Shown here piece after piece: positions 32,947 to 41,196 of a DNA stretch of 64,000 bases. Each line of letters starts with the position of its first letter. The stretch's first letter is position 1. A model generated the notes under the pieces. The model did no database searches and was not told the DNA's origin. It saw only the letters and a list, made by a program, of their open reading frames with translations. A program made the position numbers and the translations under genes. Source of the DNA: Natronosalvus vescus (GTDB lineage: Archaea > Halobacteriota > Halobacteria > Halobacteriales > Natrialbaceae); contig NZ_CP099546.1 in NCBI RefSeq assembly GCF_023973145.1, positions 3,224,001 through 3,288,000 of the forward strand, written 5' to 3'.

Positions 32947-33363
32947 ATGGACGAACGCACACGCTGGTCGAAGGTAGCGGGTGACCGACGGGGAACGCCG
33001 ATACCCCAGTGGGAAGTGTTTCAGCGAGAACAGCGGACGTCACCGTTGCAGCACGTCGGCAGCGTGACTGCCTACGATGCCGACAGGGCTGTCGACCACG
33101 CGACGAGTCTCTTCGGGGCGACCGCCGAAGATCTCTGGCTCTGTCCAGCCGACGCCATCGAACGGTACTCGACGCGGCCGCTGTCCGCTGTGGATGAAGA
33201 ATTCAGTGACGACGGTCAGACTTTCAGTGACGAGGTTCGGACGGGCTGCACCTCGAGCGACAGTGACGCAGAGACGACCGAATCGACAGCTTCGGAGACC
33301 ACAGAACCGACAGCTTTCGAGACGAGCGAAACGATGGATTCATCGGAGGATGAGGACGCGTGA
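32947..33363 (+). CDS. PaaB-like radical-SAM-partnered protein (Htur_1727-type candidate RiPP precursor)
   Basis: The ATG at 32947 (MDERTRWSKVAGDRRGTPIP) gives 138 residues. Residues ~20-75 resemble PaaB: QWEVFQREQRTSPLQHVGSV, DADRAVDHA, and LWLCPADAIERYSTRPL. The rest is a low-complexity Ser/Thr/Glu tail with TTEST/TTEPT/TSET steps and a single Cys (RTGCTSS). This matches, as far as I can recognise, the haloarchaeal rSAM-partnered family named after Htur_1727, proposed as a candidate RiPP precursor. The stop overlaps the GTG of the following radical SAM gene (GTGA), so production is coupled. The product, if any, is unknown. Confidence 0.75.
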   Translation: MDERTRWSKVAGDRRGTPIPQWEVFQREQRTSPLQHVGSVTAYDADRAVDHATSLFGATAEDLWLCPADAIERYSTRPLSAVDEEFSDDGQTFSDEVRTGCTSSDSDAETTESTASETTEPTAFETSETMDSSEDEDA

Positions 33364-34568
33364 TCTCGATCAGCAAACTCCTCTGTGATCTCGACGCCGA
33401 GGGGGACGGCCTTCGATACGACGCCGCCGCCGCCTCGAGCAAACCCCAGATCACGACCGAAAAACAGCGTCGGCCGGTGGTCGTCTGGAACACGACCCGT
33501 CGCTGTAACCTCTACTGCGCTCACTGTTACGCGGCCGCCGAGACACGACCCGCGGCAGGCGAGTTCTCCACGGCGGAAGCACGACGCTTCCTCGAGCAAC
33601 TCGCCGACTACGACGTCCCGGTGGTACTCTTTTCGGGCGGCGAACCACTGGTTCGCCAGGATCTGATCGAACTCGTGGCGTACGCCGCCGACCTGGGCCT
33701 CCGACCCGTGCTCTCGACCAACGGCACGCTGCTCACGCGCGAGCGAGCTGTGTCCCTGAAAGAGGCCGGATTGCAATACGCGGGCATCTCAGTCGACGGC
33801 CTGCCCGACCGCAACGACGAGTTCAGGGGTCAGGAGGGCGCGTTCGACGCCGCCGTCCGCGGCATCGAGGCCTGCCTGGACGTCGGGCTCAAGACCGGGC
33901 TCCGGTACACGATCACCGAAGCGAACGCACCTGACCTCGAGGGCGTCGTCGACCTGCTCGCCGACGTCGGCGTCGACCGGTTCTGTTTTTACCACCTCGA
34001 TTACGGCGGCCGCGGGGCCGAGATCACCGACATCGACCTGTCCCCGCAAGCCAAACGCGAAGCCGTCGAACGACTTTGTGATCTCACGCTCGAGTACCAC
34101 GATCGGGGCGAGGAGATCGAAACTTTGCTCGTTGGTAACTACGCCGACGCGGGCTTTCTCGTCGAGTACGCCGCCGATCGGTTCGGCCCCGAGAAAGCCG
34201 CCGCGGTCTATCGACACCTCGAGCGAAACGGCGGCGACCCGACCGGTGAGCGAATCGCCGACGTCGACTACGAGGGGAACGTTCACCTCACGCAGTTCTG
34301 GCAGGGGTACAGCCTCGGCAACGTACGGGATCGATCCTTCGGGGAGATCTGGGAGGACGAAACGAACCCACTGCTCGCGTCGCTCCGTAATCGGGAGGAA
34401 CACCTCACCGGGCGGTGTGGCGACTGTCAGTATCAGTCGATCTGTCGTGGCGGTTCGCGACTGCGCGCGCTGGCGACCGAGGACGATCTGTTCGCGCCCG
34501 ATCCGCAGTGTTATCTCGAGGATGACGAGGTTTTCGGAACCGCCCACCAGCCGGTCGGTGCTGATTAG
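33360..34568 (+). CDS. Radical SAM/SPASM protein (AhbC/NirJ-like), partner of the PaaB-like protein
   Basis: 402 residues from a GTG at 33360. The radical SAM motif is C49-x3-C53-x2-C56 in TTRRCNLYCAHCYAA, followed by LFSGGEPLVR (the GGE motif that helps bind SAM). A SPASM end has RCGDCQYQSICRGGSR and DPQCYL. The N-terminal MISISKLLCDLDAEGDGLRY and the overall sequence are close to the 12,18-didecarboxysiroheme deacetylase/NirJ group of siroheme-dependent heme synthesis. The alternative is a haloarchaeal SPASM protein dedicated to the PaaB-like partner, with which it overlaps by 4 nt. All cluster-binding Cys are present, so it is not a pseudo-SAM protein. Confidence 0.82.
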   Translation: MISISKLLCDLDAEGDGLRYDAAAASSKPQITTEKQRRPVVVWNTTRRCNLYCAHCYAAAETRPAAGEFSTAEARRFLEQLADYDVPVVLFSGGEPLVRQDLIELVAYAADLGLRPVLSTNGTLLTRERAVSLKEAGLQYAGISVDGLPDRNDEFRGQEGAFDAAVRGIEACLDVGLKTGLRYTITEANAPDLEGVVDLLADVGVDRFCFYHLDYGGRGAEITDIDLSPQAKREAVERLCDLTLEYHDRGEEIETLLVGNYADAGFLVEYAADRFGPEKAAAVYRHLERNGGDPTGERIADVDYEGNVHLTQFWQGYSLGNVRDRSFGEIWEDETNPLLASLRNREEHLTGRCGDCQYQSICRGGSRLRALATEDDLFAPDPQCYLEDDEVFGTAHQPVGAD

Positions 34569-34710
34569 TCGGTGCTGGTTAGTCGAGGCTGATTCGGCGG
34601 CCTCGAGATCGAGTTCGAGAACGGGGGTCGTCCTTGTGCTCGTGCTCGTGCTTAGACCAGTGACAACTCGAACCGAGTCAAAAAATAGCCGAATTCGTCC
34701 GTGTGCCCGG

Positions 34711-35001
34711 TTAGAGTCCGGTGTCTCGACCCATGTCCTGATCCGTGCCGTGCCCGCCTCCGAGATCGTCTCGAAGGTGGATCGCGTCGTCGTCGACTCG
34801 AGCGATCGCTGACTCCTGTAGCGGATAGGTGTCCTCGTCCGTGTCCTCCCAGCCGAGTTTCGCCTTGATCGTATCGGTCATGCCCGGATCGGCTTCGACG
34901 TGTGCGGTGCCGTGTTGCATCGCCGAGACGATCCCGATCGATTCGCCGTTCGCGTTCACGACCGTTTTCCCGATGTCGTCCTCGGTAAGTTGGTGCGCCA
35001 T
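34711..35001 (-). CDS. PRC-barrel domain protein
   Basis: 96 residues beginning MAHQLTEDDIGKTVVNANGE, with a PRC-barrel core (IGIVSAMQHGTAHVEADPGM) and a trailing DAIHLRDDLGG. PRC-barrel proteins are common in haloarchaea; some influence cell division or RNA-associated processes, but most are uncharacterised. It stands alone, 70 bp from the next gene on the same strand. Confidence 0.82.
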   Translation of the reverse strand: MAHQLTEDDIGKTVVNANGESIGIVSAMQHGTAHVEADPGMTDTIKAKLGWEDTDEDTYPLQESAIARVDDDAIHLRDDLGGGHGTDQDMGRDTGL

Positions 35002-35070
35002 TGCACACGACCTGTCGACGAAGTTGGCAAAGGGTCTGGTGCCTGCACTGGCAGGCGCGGCTTTATATCG

Positions 35071-35835
35071 TCATTCGAACTCCGGCTGTCGTCCCTCGAG
35101 AAACGCCGCAACGCCCTCCTCGTGTGCATCAGAGGTGTACGCCTGCACCTGTAGCAGGTTCTCGTAGTCGAGTGCTTCCCCCCAGTGACGACCCAGGTTC
35201 TCGTGCATCGCCCGTTTCGTCAACGCGATCGTTTCGGTTGGGCGTCGACCCAGGCGGTCGACGGTTTCTCCGACGCGTTCCTCGAGGTCGTCCGCCGGGA
35301 CGGCCTCGTTGATCAGATCGAGATTGGCGGCCTCCTCGGCGTCGAAGAACCGCCCCGTGAACGCGAGGTCTTTCGCCGTCCGGAGCCCGACGAGCTTCGG
35401 GAGGAGGAAGGTGCCGCCAGTGTCGGGAATCAATCCCACGCGAACGAACGCGCAGGAGAACGTCGCGTCCTCGGCGGCGTAGGCAAAATCCGAGAGGGCG
35501 GCGATGGCAAGACCTGCACCGACGGCATCGCCGTTGATCTGGGCGACGATCGGTACCGGGCACTCGAGCATCTCCTCGACGACTCGCCCGAACGTTTCAG
35601 TGATCCGGTCGAACGCGTCCTGTGGCGTCTCCCTGCGTTCGGCCATCGCCTGAATGTCACCGCCGGCACTGAACGCCGCCCCCTCGCCCGTGAGGACGAC
35701 CGCGTGGTGCTCATCGAGTGACACGTCCGTAATAGCGTCAGCGAACGCTTCAGCAGTGTCCGTGCTAAACGCGTTCATCACCTCGGGTCGATCGAACGTG
35801 ATCCGGACGACGCCGTCTCCATCATCGATTTGCAT
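35071..35835 (-). CDS. Enoyl-CoA hydratase/isomerase family protein, PaaG-like
   Basis: 254 residues with the crotonase fold: oxyanion-hole segments AFSAGGDIQAM and GDAVGAGLAIA, and VGLIPDTGGTFLLPKLVG, where the Asp in PDTGG matches the PaaG-type acidic residue rather than the Glu of classical hydratases. It acts on an acyl-CoA double bond, either hydration or isomerisation. No other beta-oxidation gene is adjacent, so the substrate is open. The start is an ATG at 35835. Confidence 0.88.
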   Translation of the reverse strand: MQIDDGDGVVRITFDRPEVMNAFSTDTAEAFADAITDVSLDEHHAVVLTGEGAAFSAGGDIQAMAERRETPQDAFDRITETFGRVVEEMLECPVPIVAQINGDAVGAGLAIAALSDFAYAAEDATFSCAFVRVGLIPDTGGTFLLPKLVGLRTAKDLAFTGRFFDAEEAANLDLINEAVPADDLEERVGETVDRLGRRPTETIALTKRAMHENLGRHWGEALDYENLLQVQAYTSDAHEEGVAAFLEGRQPEFE

Positions 35836-35967
35836 GGCTCAGCATCGGTTAACAGTCACATATATGCTCGGTTCCGTACTCGAAACCGTTCGAGTGACGA
35901 GACGGTGATGGGAACGAACTCGATGCAGTCCCCGACTTGCGAGATACCGATTCCGTCTACTGCGCTC

Positions 35968-36090
35968 TCAATAGCCGACTGTCCACTTGTGTTCACACTG
36001 GACGCATCGGTGAGTAATGCCGGAACTGCCCTCTATTTTCATACTGAATACTCGTTCACCACAGTCCGCGCAGACGGTGATTTCGTTCAT
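35968..36090 (-). CDS. 40-residue zinc-ribbon microprotein
   Basis: An ATG at 36090 opens a 40-codon frame ending TGA at 35968-35970. It reads MNEITVCADCGERVFSM, then THRCVQCEHKWTVGY. Two CxxC knuckles (C7/C10 and C29/C32) 18 residues apart make a single zinc ribbon with almost nothing else. Base composition is AT-richer than neighbours. Haloarchaea encode many small CPxCG-like zinc-finger proteins with roles in transcription or stress, but this one's function is unknown. Confidence 0.6.
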   Translation of the reverse strand: MNEITVCADCGERVFSMKIEGSSGITHRCVQCEHKWTVGY

Positions 36091-36256
36091 TATGACTGTA
36101 TAGGTAAGGGAGTAGCTAAACGGTTAGTCCAAAACATATTGGTGTGGTCTGGACTGTCATCACGTGGTTACCGTTGACATGATTCCGACCGCTGGAACCG
36201 CCGTACCGTACTCCCTCGAGTTCGACGTTCCCATCTGGAAAGAATCGCCACACGGT

Positions 36257-36742
36257 ATGACCACATCGCCGATCGAACAGCGACGTATGACCAGCAGCAT
36301 TCAATCGCGTTCCGCTCGAGCCTGGGTGCAACTCGGCGTTTCTTCACTCGGCCTGCTGGTGATCCTCGGCAGTCTCGTCGTGTTCGCGATCCTGTTCGGG
36401 TCGATGCCACGGAGCGAGAGCGGGTTCGCCGAAGGGTTGGCCATCGTGCTGTTCGGCCTGTACGTGCTGGTTGGGTTCGTCGTCCTCGCAGCCGGGTTGT
36501 TGATCCCACAGTCCGATGCCAGCGGGATTCAGTTCTCCTCACGGCAGCGAACGCTTCTGATATATGGTGCACTCGCACCGATCGTGAGCGTCATCAGCAT
36601 TCCGAACGTCTCGATGTTCGCCCCGCCGATCTCACCCACGGTAACGACGGTACTCGTGATCTCTCTGGCCGTATTTCTCGTCAGCGGGCCACTCGCAACG
36701 CTGCTCGTATTGGGGTTGAAGCTTCGTGAGCGGTGGATTTGA
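36257..36742 (+). CDS. Four-helix membrane protein of unknown function
   Basis: From the ATG at 36257 (MTTSPIEQRRMTSSIQSRSA) the protein is ~161 residues with four hydrophobic helices (GVSSLGLLVILGSLVVFAIL, GLAIVLFGLYVLVGFVVLAA, LLIYGALAPIVSVISI, TTVLVISLAVFLVSGPLATL). Another ATG at 36287 is equally plausible, and upstream in-frame starts look non-coding. I do not recognise the family. Confidence 0.6.
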   Translation: MTTSPIEQRRMTSSIQSRSARAWVQLGVSSLGLLVILGSLVVFAILFGSMPRSESGFAEGLAIVLFGLYVLVGFVVLAAGLLIPQSDASGIQFSSRQRTLLIYGALAPIVSVISIPNVSMFAPPISPTVTTVLVISLAVFLVSGPLATLLVLGLKLRERWI

Positions 36743-36798
36743 CCGCTGTGTGTGGACTGGTTCTCATCGGTCAGTCTCGGCTATATTTCGCGAGGACG

Positions 36799-37611
36799 TC
36801 ACCGATTCGCCTCGAGCCAGTCGACCGCAAAATCGACGAGCGGGCGTTGCGGGAGGAGCGTCGCGTCGGCGGCCCCAACGGTTCCCGACCGTACGTCTGC
36901 GCCGTCTTCAGCCTCGAACGCCACACCAAGGTCGGGGAAGTCTTCGGTGTCCGTTTCGATGTCCGTGTAGCGGGCCACGACCCGTTCGCCGTCCTCGAGC
37001 ACTGGAGCCACGTTCTCGGTCGCCGGTTGGTCGATCGCTGCCCGATACTCGGCGAGGTGTAGCGACGTGTTCGACTCATGGCCCACGCCGAGCAGGAGAA
37101 CGGAGCCGTCGAGGTTGTACACTCGGGCGAGCGGGGAGTCCTCGCCGAGACCGTTGTCCAGGGGGTGGTCGTCGACGATCGTCGCTGCGTTCGCTCCCCA
37201 GGCCGCGAACGAGAGGGTCGGATGGGCGCTGCGCCTGACAGCTGGGTACGTGCGGAAGGCCTCGACGATGGCACCCATCCCGCGGGTCGGCGTCGTCTCG
37301 GGTCGATACGGGGGTCGCTGTGTTCGAATCGTTTCGATCCACGACTCGGGTACCGGCGGGTTCGACCATACCGACGGATCGCTGTACTGCGTGGAGTGCG
37401 TCGGCATGACGAGGGTTCCCTCCTCGGTGACGACGGTCATGAGTGCATCGACGACCGTCTGGGCGTCGACACAGACCCAGCCGAGCGCGCTCAACGAGGA
37501 GTGAACGAGCAGCGTGTCGCCCGCTTCGATGCCGAGGTTCTGAAAATCGTCGACGAGGGAGGTGACGGTCACTGGTTCGTCCACTGCCTCGATCGCCCGT
37601 TTTTCGCTCAT
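36799..37611 (-). CDS. AAC(3) family N-acetyltransferase
   Basis: The ATG at 37611 (MSEKRAIEAVDEPVTVTSLV) gives 270 residues, the usual AAC(3) length; an open frame upstream to 37902 is rejected for its Arg-rich composition. Family segments are DTLLVHSSLSALGWV, GTLVMPTHSTQYSDPSVW, RRSAHPTLSFAAWGA and LLLGVGHESNTSLHLAEY. The fold transfers acetyl from acetyl-CoA to an amine. In environmental archaea the natural substrate is unknown and need not be an aminoglycoside, so this should not be read as a resistance gene. Confidence 0.88.
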   Translation of the reverse strand: MSEKRAIEAVDEPVTVTSLVDDFQNLGIEAGDTLLVHSSLSALGWVCVDAQTVVDALMTVVTEEGTLVMPTHSTQYSDPSVWSNPPVPESWIETIRTQRPPYRPETTPTRGMGAIVEAFRTYPAVRRSAHPTLSFAAWGANAATIVDDHPLDNGLGEDSPLARVYNLDGSVLLLGVGHESNTSLHLAEYRAAIDQPATENVAPVLEDGERVVARYTDIETDTEDFPDLGVAFEAEDGADVRSGTVGAADATLLPQRPLVDFAVDWLEANR

Positions 37612-37709
37612 AGTCGTGGCTCGAGCATCGGCACCTTCAGTGTTCCTGACGGTTGGTACCGGGTGGCGTGGTGTCGGCGTTCGAGAACCGCTGTGGGACG
37701 TGAAAGAGA

Positions 37710-38369
37710 CTATGGCGGCCGCTCGAGCGAGAACCGATCGGTCGTCTTCGTGTACCAGCTCCCTGCCAGTCGACCGACTGCGTCGACCTTCTCGACGTCT
37801 ATCTTCCTGTCGGTGGTCACGTCTTCGTTCATGTGGACGTACCGAACGTCCCCGAGGACGAGCGTCGATCCGCCGATGTCGATTAGTTCCCGACGGGTAC
37901 ACTCCAGAGCGACCCTTGCCTCAGCCACGCGAGGCGGAGTAACGACCGTCGAATCGGCGCGCTCGAGGCCAGCGTGGTCGAACTCGCTTTCGCCGGCGTG
38001 AAGCGTGGCGCTGGTTTCGTTCATCGCCGTCGCGAGGTCGTCGGTGACCAGGTTGACGACGAACTCGCCTGTCTCAGCGACGTTTCGCGGGGTATCCTTG
38101 AGCCCATCGGCGCCGTCGACGGGGGCGAACAGGACGACGGGTGGGTCGACCGAAGCGACGGTGAAGAAGCTGTACGGGGCGAGGTTGTCCACGCCATCGT
38201 GTCCCCGGGTGCTCACCCAGGCAATTGGGCGGGGGACGACGGCGCTCGAGAGCACACGGTAGAGGGAGCCCACGTGACCGTCGACGTCGATTTCGACGCT
38301 CGAGTTTTCGGAGTTGCTCGCTGCACCGTCAGTTTCGAACCTACCGGAGTCGGTCGGTTCGTCGCTCAC
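37710..38369 (-). CDS. Flavin reductase-like protein (FMN-binding split barrel)
   Basis: 219 residues: an acidic N-terminal tail (~1-30), then LYRVLSSAVVPRPIAWVSTR, NLAPYSFFTVASVDPPVV and GEFVVNLVTDDLATAMNETS, the pattern of FMN-binding split-barrel reductases of the flavoredoxin/hydroxylase-partner group. It overlaps the VOC dioxygenase-like gene upstream by 4 nt (ATGA). Together with the divergent HxlR regulator this suggests quinone or aromatic electrophile metabolism. Confidence 0.85.
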   Translation of the reverse strand: MSDEPTDSGRFETDGAASNSENSSVEIDVDGHVGSLYRVLSSAVVPRPIAWVSTRGHDGVDNLAPYSFFTVASVDPPVVLFAPVDGADGLKDTPRNVAETGEFVVNLVTDDLATAMNETSATLHAGESEFDHAGLERADSTVVTPPRVAEARVALECTRRELIDIGGSTLVLGDVRYVHMNEDVTTDRKIDVEKVDAVGRLAGSWYTKTTDRFSLERPP

Positions 38370-38887
38370 TGCTGGTCACCAGGTTGGGTGCCGGTATTCG
38401 CTTCCCCAGCATCGCCTGCGGCCCGCGGATCGACGAACTCGCGCCCCGGTACCTCCTCGTCGACGGTGAACCCCGGCCCCATCGTCGCCAGTTCGAACAC
38501 CAGTCCGTCGGGGTCGGTAAAGTAGATGCTCTTGAAGTACGTTCGATCGCGAACCGGGGAGACTCGAACGCCGTGATCCTTGAGGTGTTCACGCCACTCG
38601 AGCAGGGTGTCCTCGTCTTCGACGCCCATGGCGAAGTGGTGGCTGGCACCCGGTCCAGGGCTACCGCGACTGTTCGGGTACTCGAAGTAGGTGATCGTCG
38701 TTCCGGGTTCGCCCTCGGGCGTCGGCGAGAAGTAGTAGTGGAGCGTGCCCGGGTCGTCGTAGTTCTCGGTTCGTTTGACGGTGTGAAACCCCAGGACGTC
38801 CTCGTAGAAGGATCTGGTCTCCTCCATGTTCGTACAGATGTTCGTCACGTGGTGCAGTCCCGTCGTTGGCGGCGGTGAGTCGGGCAT
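38366..38887 (-). CDS. VOC-family dioxygenase/glyoxalase-like protein
   Basis: 173 residues with one paired-beta-alpha unit set: TGLHHVTNICTNMEETRSFY (metal His), PGASHHFAMGVEDEDT (second His) and DPDGLVFELATMG (metal Glu). This two-His-one-Glu arrangement is found in ring-cleaving and glutathione-independent VOC enzymes such as CatE/MhqO-type dioxygenases. The acidic C-terminus is dispensable-looking. It is the first gene of a two-gene unit divergent from a HxlR regulator. Confidence 0.83.
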   Translation of the reverse strand: MPDSPPPTTGLHHVTNICTNMEETRSFYEDVLGFHTVKRTENYDDPGTLHYYFSPTPEGEPGTTITYFEYPNSRGSPGPGASHHFAMGVEDEDTLLEWREHLKDHGVRVSPVRDRTYFKSIYFTDPDGLVFELATMGPGFTVDEEVPGREFVDPRAAGDAGEANTGTQPGDQQ

Positions 38888-38904
38888 ACGTGTAGTTACC
38901 TCGT

Positions 38905-38964
38905 GTTATCTGGTACGATACCGAACTGCTATAGGCTTTCGCGACGAAGGGGTTAGCAGATAAC
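38905..38964. promoter_or_regulatory. Inverted repeats between the VOC and HxlR genes (candidate operators)
   Basis: GTTATCTG (38905-38912) and CAGATAAC (38957-38964) are exact reverse complements 44 bp apart; extended, they read CGTG-TTATCTG and CAGATAACCACG. One lies 18 bp from the VOC start and the other 5 bp from the HxlR start. A shorter palindrome, GGTACGATACC (38912-38922), lies beside the left arm. HxlR proteins bind inverted repeats near such divergent promoters, so these are reasonable binding sites. Confidence 0.5.
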
Positions 38965-38968
38965 CACG

Positions 38969-39349
38969 ATGTCATCGGATCAATCACTCGAGACCGACCA
39001 GCGCGCTGGCACAGTCACCACCGATCAGGACGCCGGCTCCCTCTGTCCGGTCGTCAGATCCATCGAACAGATCGGCTCCCAGTGGCGACTGGCCGTGCTC
39101 CACGAACTCCAGAAAGACGAACACCGGTTCAACGAGCTCAAGCGAGCGACGGGGGCGAACGCCCGAACGCTTTCGCGCGTCCTCGAGGATCTGGGTGACC
39201 TCGGGTTCGTCGACCGTCGCATCGAGGAGGACGCACCGATCGCGACCTACTACAGCCTGACGCCGAAAGGCCGTTCGCTCGAGCCGGTGTTCGACGAGAT
39301 CGAGTGCTGGGCGGGGAGCTGGCTCGAGGAGTCCTCGGACGACGAATAG
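38969..39349 (+). CDS. HxlR-family winged-helix regulator
   Basis: 126 residues: an acidic tail, then the HxlR core with the conserved Cys26 in SLCPVVRSIEQIGSQWR, VLHELQKDEHRFNELKRATG, and NARTLSRVLEDLGDLGFVDR. In Bacillus YodB and CatR an equivalent N-terminal Cys is alkylated or oxidised by quinones or diamide, releasing repression of VOC dioxygenase and reductase genes. The same gene types lie divergently here, so the likely role is redox- or quinone-responsive repression of the 38366-38887/37710-38369 pair. Confidence 0.88.
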   Translation: MSSDQSLETDQRAGTVTTDQDAGSLCPVVRSIEQIGSQWRLAVLHELQKDEHRFNELKRATGANARTLSRVLEDLGDLGFVDRRIEEDAPIATYYSLTPKGRSLEPVFDEIECWAGSWLEESSDDE

Positions 39350-39385
39350 TCGCCGATCGTCGATTTACTGTGACACCGTTCCCGG

Positions 39386-40531
39386 TCAGTCCCGCAGATC
39401 GAACGCCACCGCCAGATCACCGTTCCAATAGGCGAACCGGTACCGTCCAGCAGGGAGGTCGGGACAGACCTCGAGGCGCGGATGGCCGGTGTCGAACTCA
39501 TCGGTCGCCATCTCGAGCGTCCAGTCGAATCCGGTTCCAGGCTGGTGCATGTATCCCTCGTCGGTGTATCCCGGCCCGTAGCCGTTCTCGTCGTCGTAGA
39601 CGCGAACGTCCTGCCAGCCGGCGTCGGTGTACACCTCGAACCCGAACTTCTGGGCGTTCCCGGTCGTCTGTTCTTCGTTGGTGCTGTTGACCATCCTGAT
39701 CGTCACCGACTCGCCGCGGTCGACGGTGCGCCGATCGACGCGCATGGAAAACCGGTCGTCGTCACCCCAGGAGACATCCTCGACCGGCGACATGCGAGCG
39801 ACGCCCTCGTCCGGGCACTCGAGGGCGGCGGGAACGACCTCGGGGTCGCCGTCCGGCTTGACGTATCCCTCGAGTTCATCGGGGTCGACGGAGATGTCGA
39901 GGGAGGCTTCGACCGTGTCCGTCTCGCCCCAGCCGTCGGTGATCGTCACCGCGGCCTGCGTGGGCCACTCGGCGTCGTCGGCGAACGTTACACGCGCCAA
40001 CGCCGACGGGGACAGCTCCGCCTCGCCACACCCTTCCTCGGGGTCGCTGGTATCGACGACGGTCGCCGTGGCCGTCAGAACCTCGCCCTCGAGGGACACG
40101 TCGTCGATCTCCAGACGGTCGTGACAGATGTTCGGCCCAGTGGATTCGACGAACAACAGGAGCTGAGTCTCGAAGTCAGTTTCTCTGACGAACGGGCCGA
40201 CGGTCTCCTCGAGTCGCTCCTCGGAGACGGCGTGGATCGGCGTCACGTGGGCCAGCCGGTCTTCCGAGTCGGCCAGCGCACAGGAGCCGATCGTGTCCGC
40301 GTCCCAGTCAGGGCGGTCGGTTCGGGTCGTGTACTGAATCGTGTCGACGGTCTCGATTGTGCCGTTCGGATCGTCCGTCCCGTCGTCATTGCCGTCATCG
40401 TCGTCATCGTCGCTGCTCCCACCGGGTGAGCCGCCGTCGTCACCCATCTCGCCATCGAGACACCCCGCCAGCGAGAGGCCACCGGCGAGCGCACCGTAGC
40501 GAAGCAGTCGTCGCCGAGTCGGCGTGTTCAT
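39386..40531 (-). CDS. Tat-exported lipoprotein of unknown function
   Basis: The ATG at 40531 starts MNTPTRRRLLRYGALAGGLS followed by LAGC, a twin-arginine signal with lipobox (Cys at 24); the longer frame to 40609 would bury the signal. An Asp/Gly/Ser linker follows, then ~330 residues rich in beta strands and disulfide-capable Cys (TIGSCALADSED, GPNICHDRL, PEEGCGEAELS, LECPDEG, LEVCPDLPAG). The C-terminal segment (RGESVTIRMVNSTNEEQTTG, then TGFDWTLEM and RFAYWNGDLAVAFDL) resembles an Ig-like domain. It is a surface lipoprotein. The function is not recognised. Confidence 0.75.
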   Translation of the reverse strand: MNTPTRRRLLRYGALAGGLSLAGCLDGEMGDDGGSPGGSSDDDDDDGNDDGTDDPNGTIETVDTIQYTTRTDRPDWDADTIGSCALADSEDRLAHVTPIHAVSEERLEETVGPFVRETDFETQLLLFVESTGPNICHDRLEIDDVSLEGEVLTATATVVDTSDPEEGCGEAELSPSALARVTFADDAEWPTQAAVTITDGWGETDTVEASLDISVDPDELEGYVKPDGDPEVVPAALECPDEGVARMSPVEDVSWGDDDRFSMRVDRRTVDRGESVTIRMVNSTNEEQTTGNAQKFGFEVYTDAGWQDVRVYDDENGYGPGYTDEGYMHQPGTGFDWTLEMATDEFDTGHPRLEVCPDLPAGRYRFAYWNGDLAVAFDLRD

Positions 40532-40631
40532 ACGCCTCAGTAAGGTGGTCGGTGATAAGTGTTTGTGGCTAGGCAAAAGAACGATTGCACCATCGGTCGG
40601 CGACGCCATCCCCCTCGAGCCAGTTGGTCAA

Positions 40632-41078
40632 TTAATCGGTTGGATCGAGTTCGACCTGCTCGAGCGACCGATCGAGGTGACAGGTTTCGTGGGGCGGGTC
40701 GCCGAGAATCGACTGGATGCGGTACTCCCGATCGAATTCGATCCCGTCGGGTTCACAGTAGGCGTGACTCGGGCACTCGACGTACGGGCAGGGCCCGCTG
40801 AGGCTGGCTTTGCTACCACTGAACGCCCCCTTGGACGGTACGTTCGCCGTGACAGTTGTCGGTTCGACTTCCACGGCCCGAACCCCGTCGTCGTGCATTG
40901 CACACTCGAGAGTCTGGGCGTTTTCGCGAACATCGGTTACCATGTACGCTCGACCGGACTCGAGATTCAAACACTGGCTTCGGTAGGGGCAGCCGGCACA
41001 GCCGTCGGCTTCGCCTTCGTAGACGAACTCGGTGCCGGGGCTGGCGAGGCGCGTGCCGAGGAGGGTCACGGTTGGCAT
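40632..41078 (-). CDS. UPF0179 family protein
   Basis: 148 residues matching the archaeal UPF0179 family: MPTVTLLGTRLASPGTEFVY, then Cys-rich CAGCPYRSQCLNLE, LECAMHDDGV and PCPYVECPSHAYC. The Cys spacing suggests an Fe-S cluster or zinc. The function is unknown. It lies 118 bp downstream of the fttA stop on the same strand. Confidence 0.88.
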   Translation of the reverse strand: MPTVTLLGTRLASPGTEFVYEGEADGCAGCPYRSQCLNLESGRAYMVTDVRENAQTLECAMHDDGVRAVEVEPTTVTANVPSKGAFSGSKASLSGPCPYVECPSHAYCEPDGIEFDREYRIQSILGDPPHETCHLDRSLEQVELDPTD

Positions 41079-41196
41079 TCGTAGACGGTCGTTCGTGCCG
41101 GGGCTGGTTAAGCCTCACGTCGCTGACCTCACCACTGGAACGGCTGACTCGAGATCGAAAGACGGCAAAAAACGACCGGACAACGGACGAAACCGC

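Noticed and set aside
35071..35835. Phenylacetate degradation cluster (PaaB-like and PaaG-like proteins near each other)
   Set aside because: The PaaB-like protein is coupled to a radical SAM gene, and no PaaA, PaaC, PaaE or PaaK gene is present; proximity is probably coincidental.
36799..37611. Aminoglycoside resistance gene
   Set aside because: The fold is AAC(3)-like, but archaeal ribosomes are mostly insensitive to these drugs and there is no mobile or resistance context; only the acetyltransferase family is supported.
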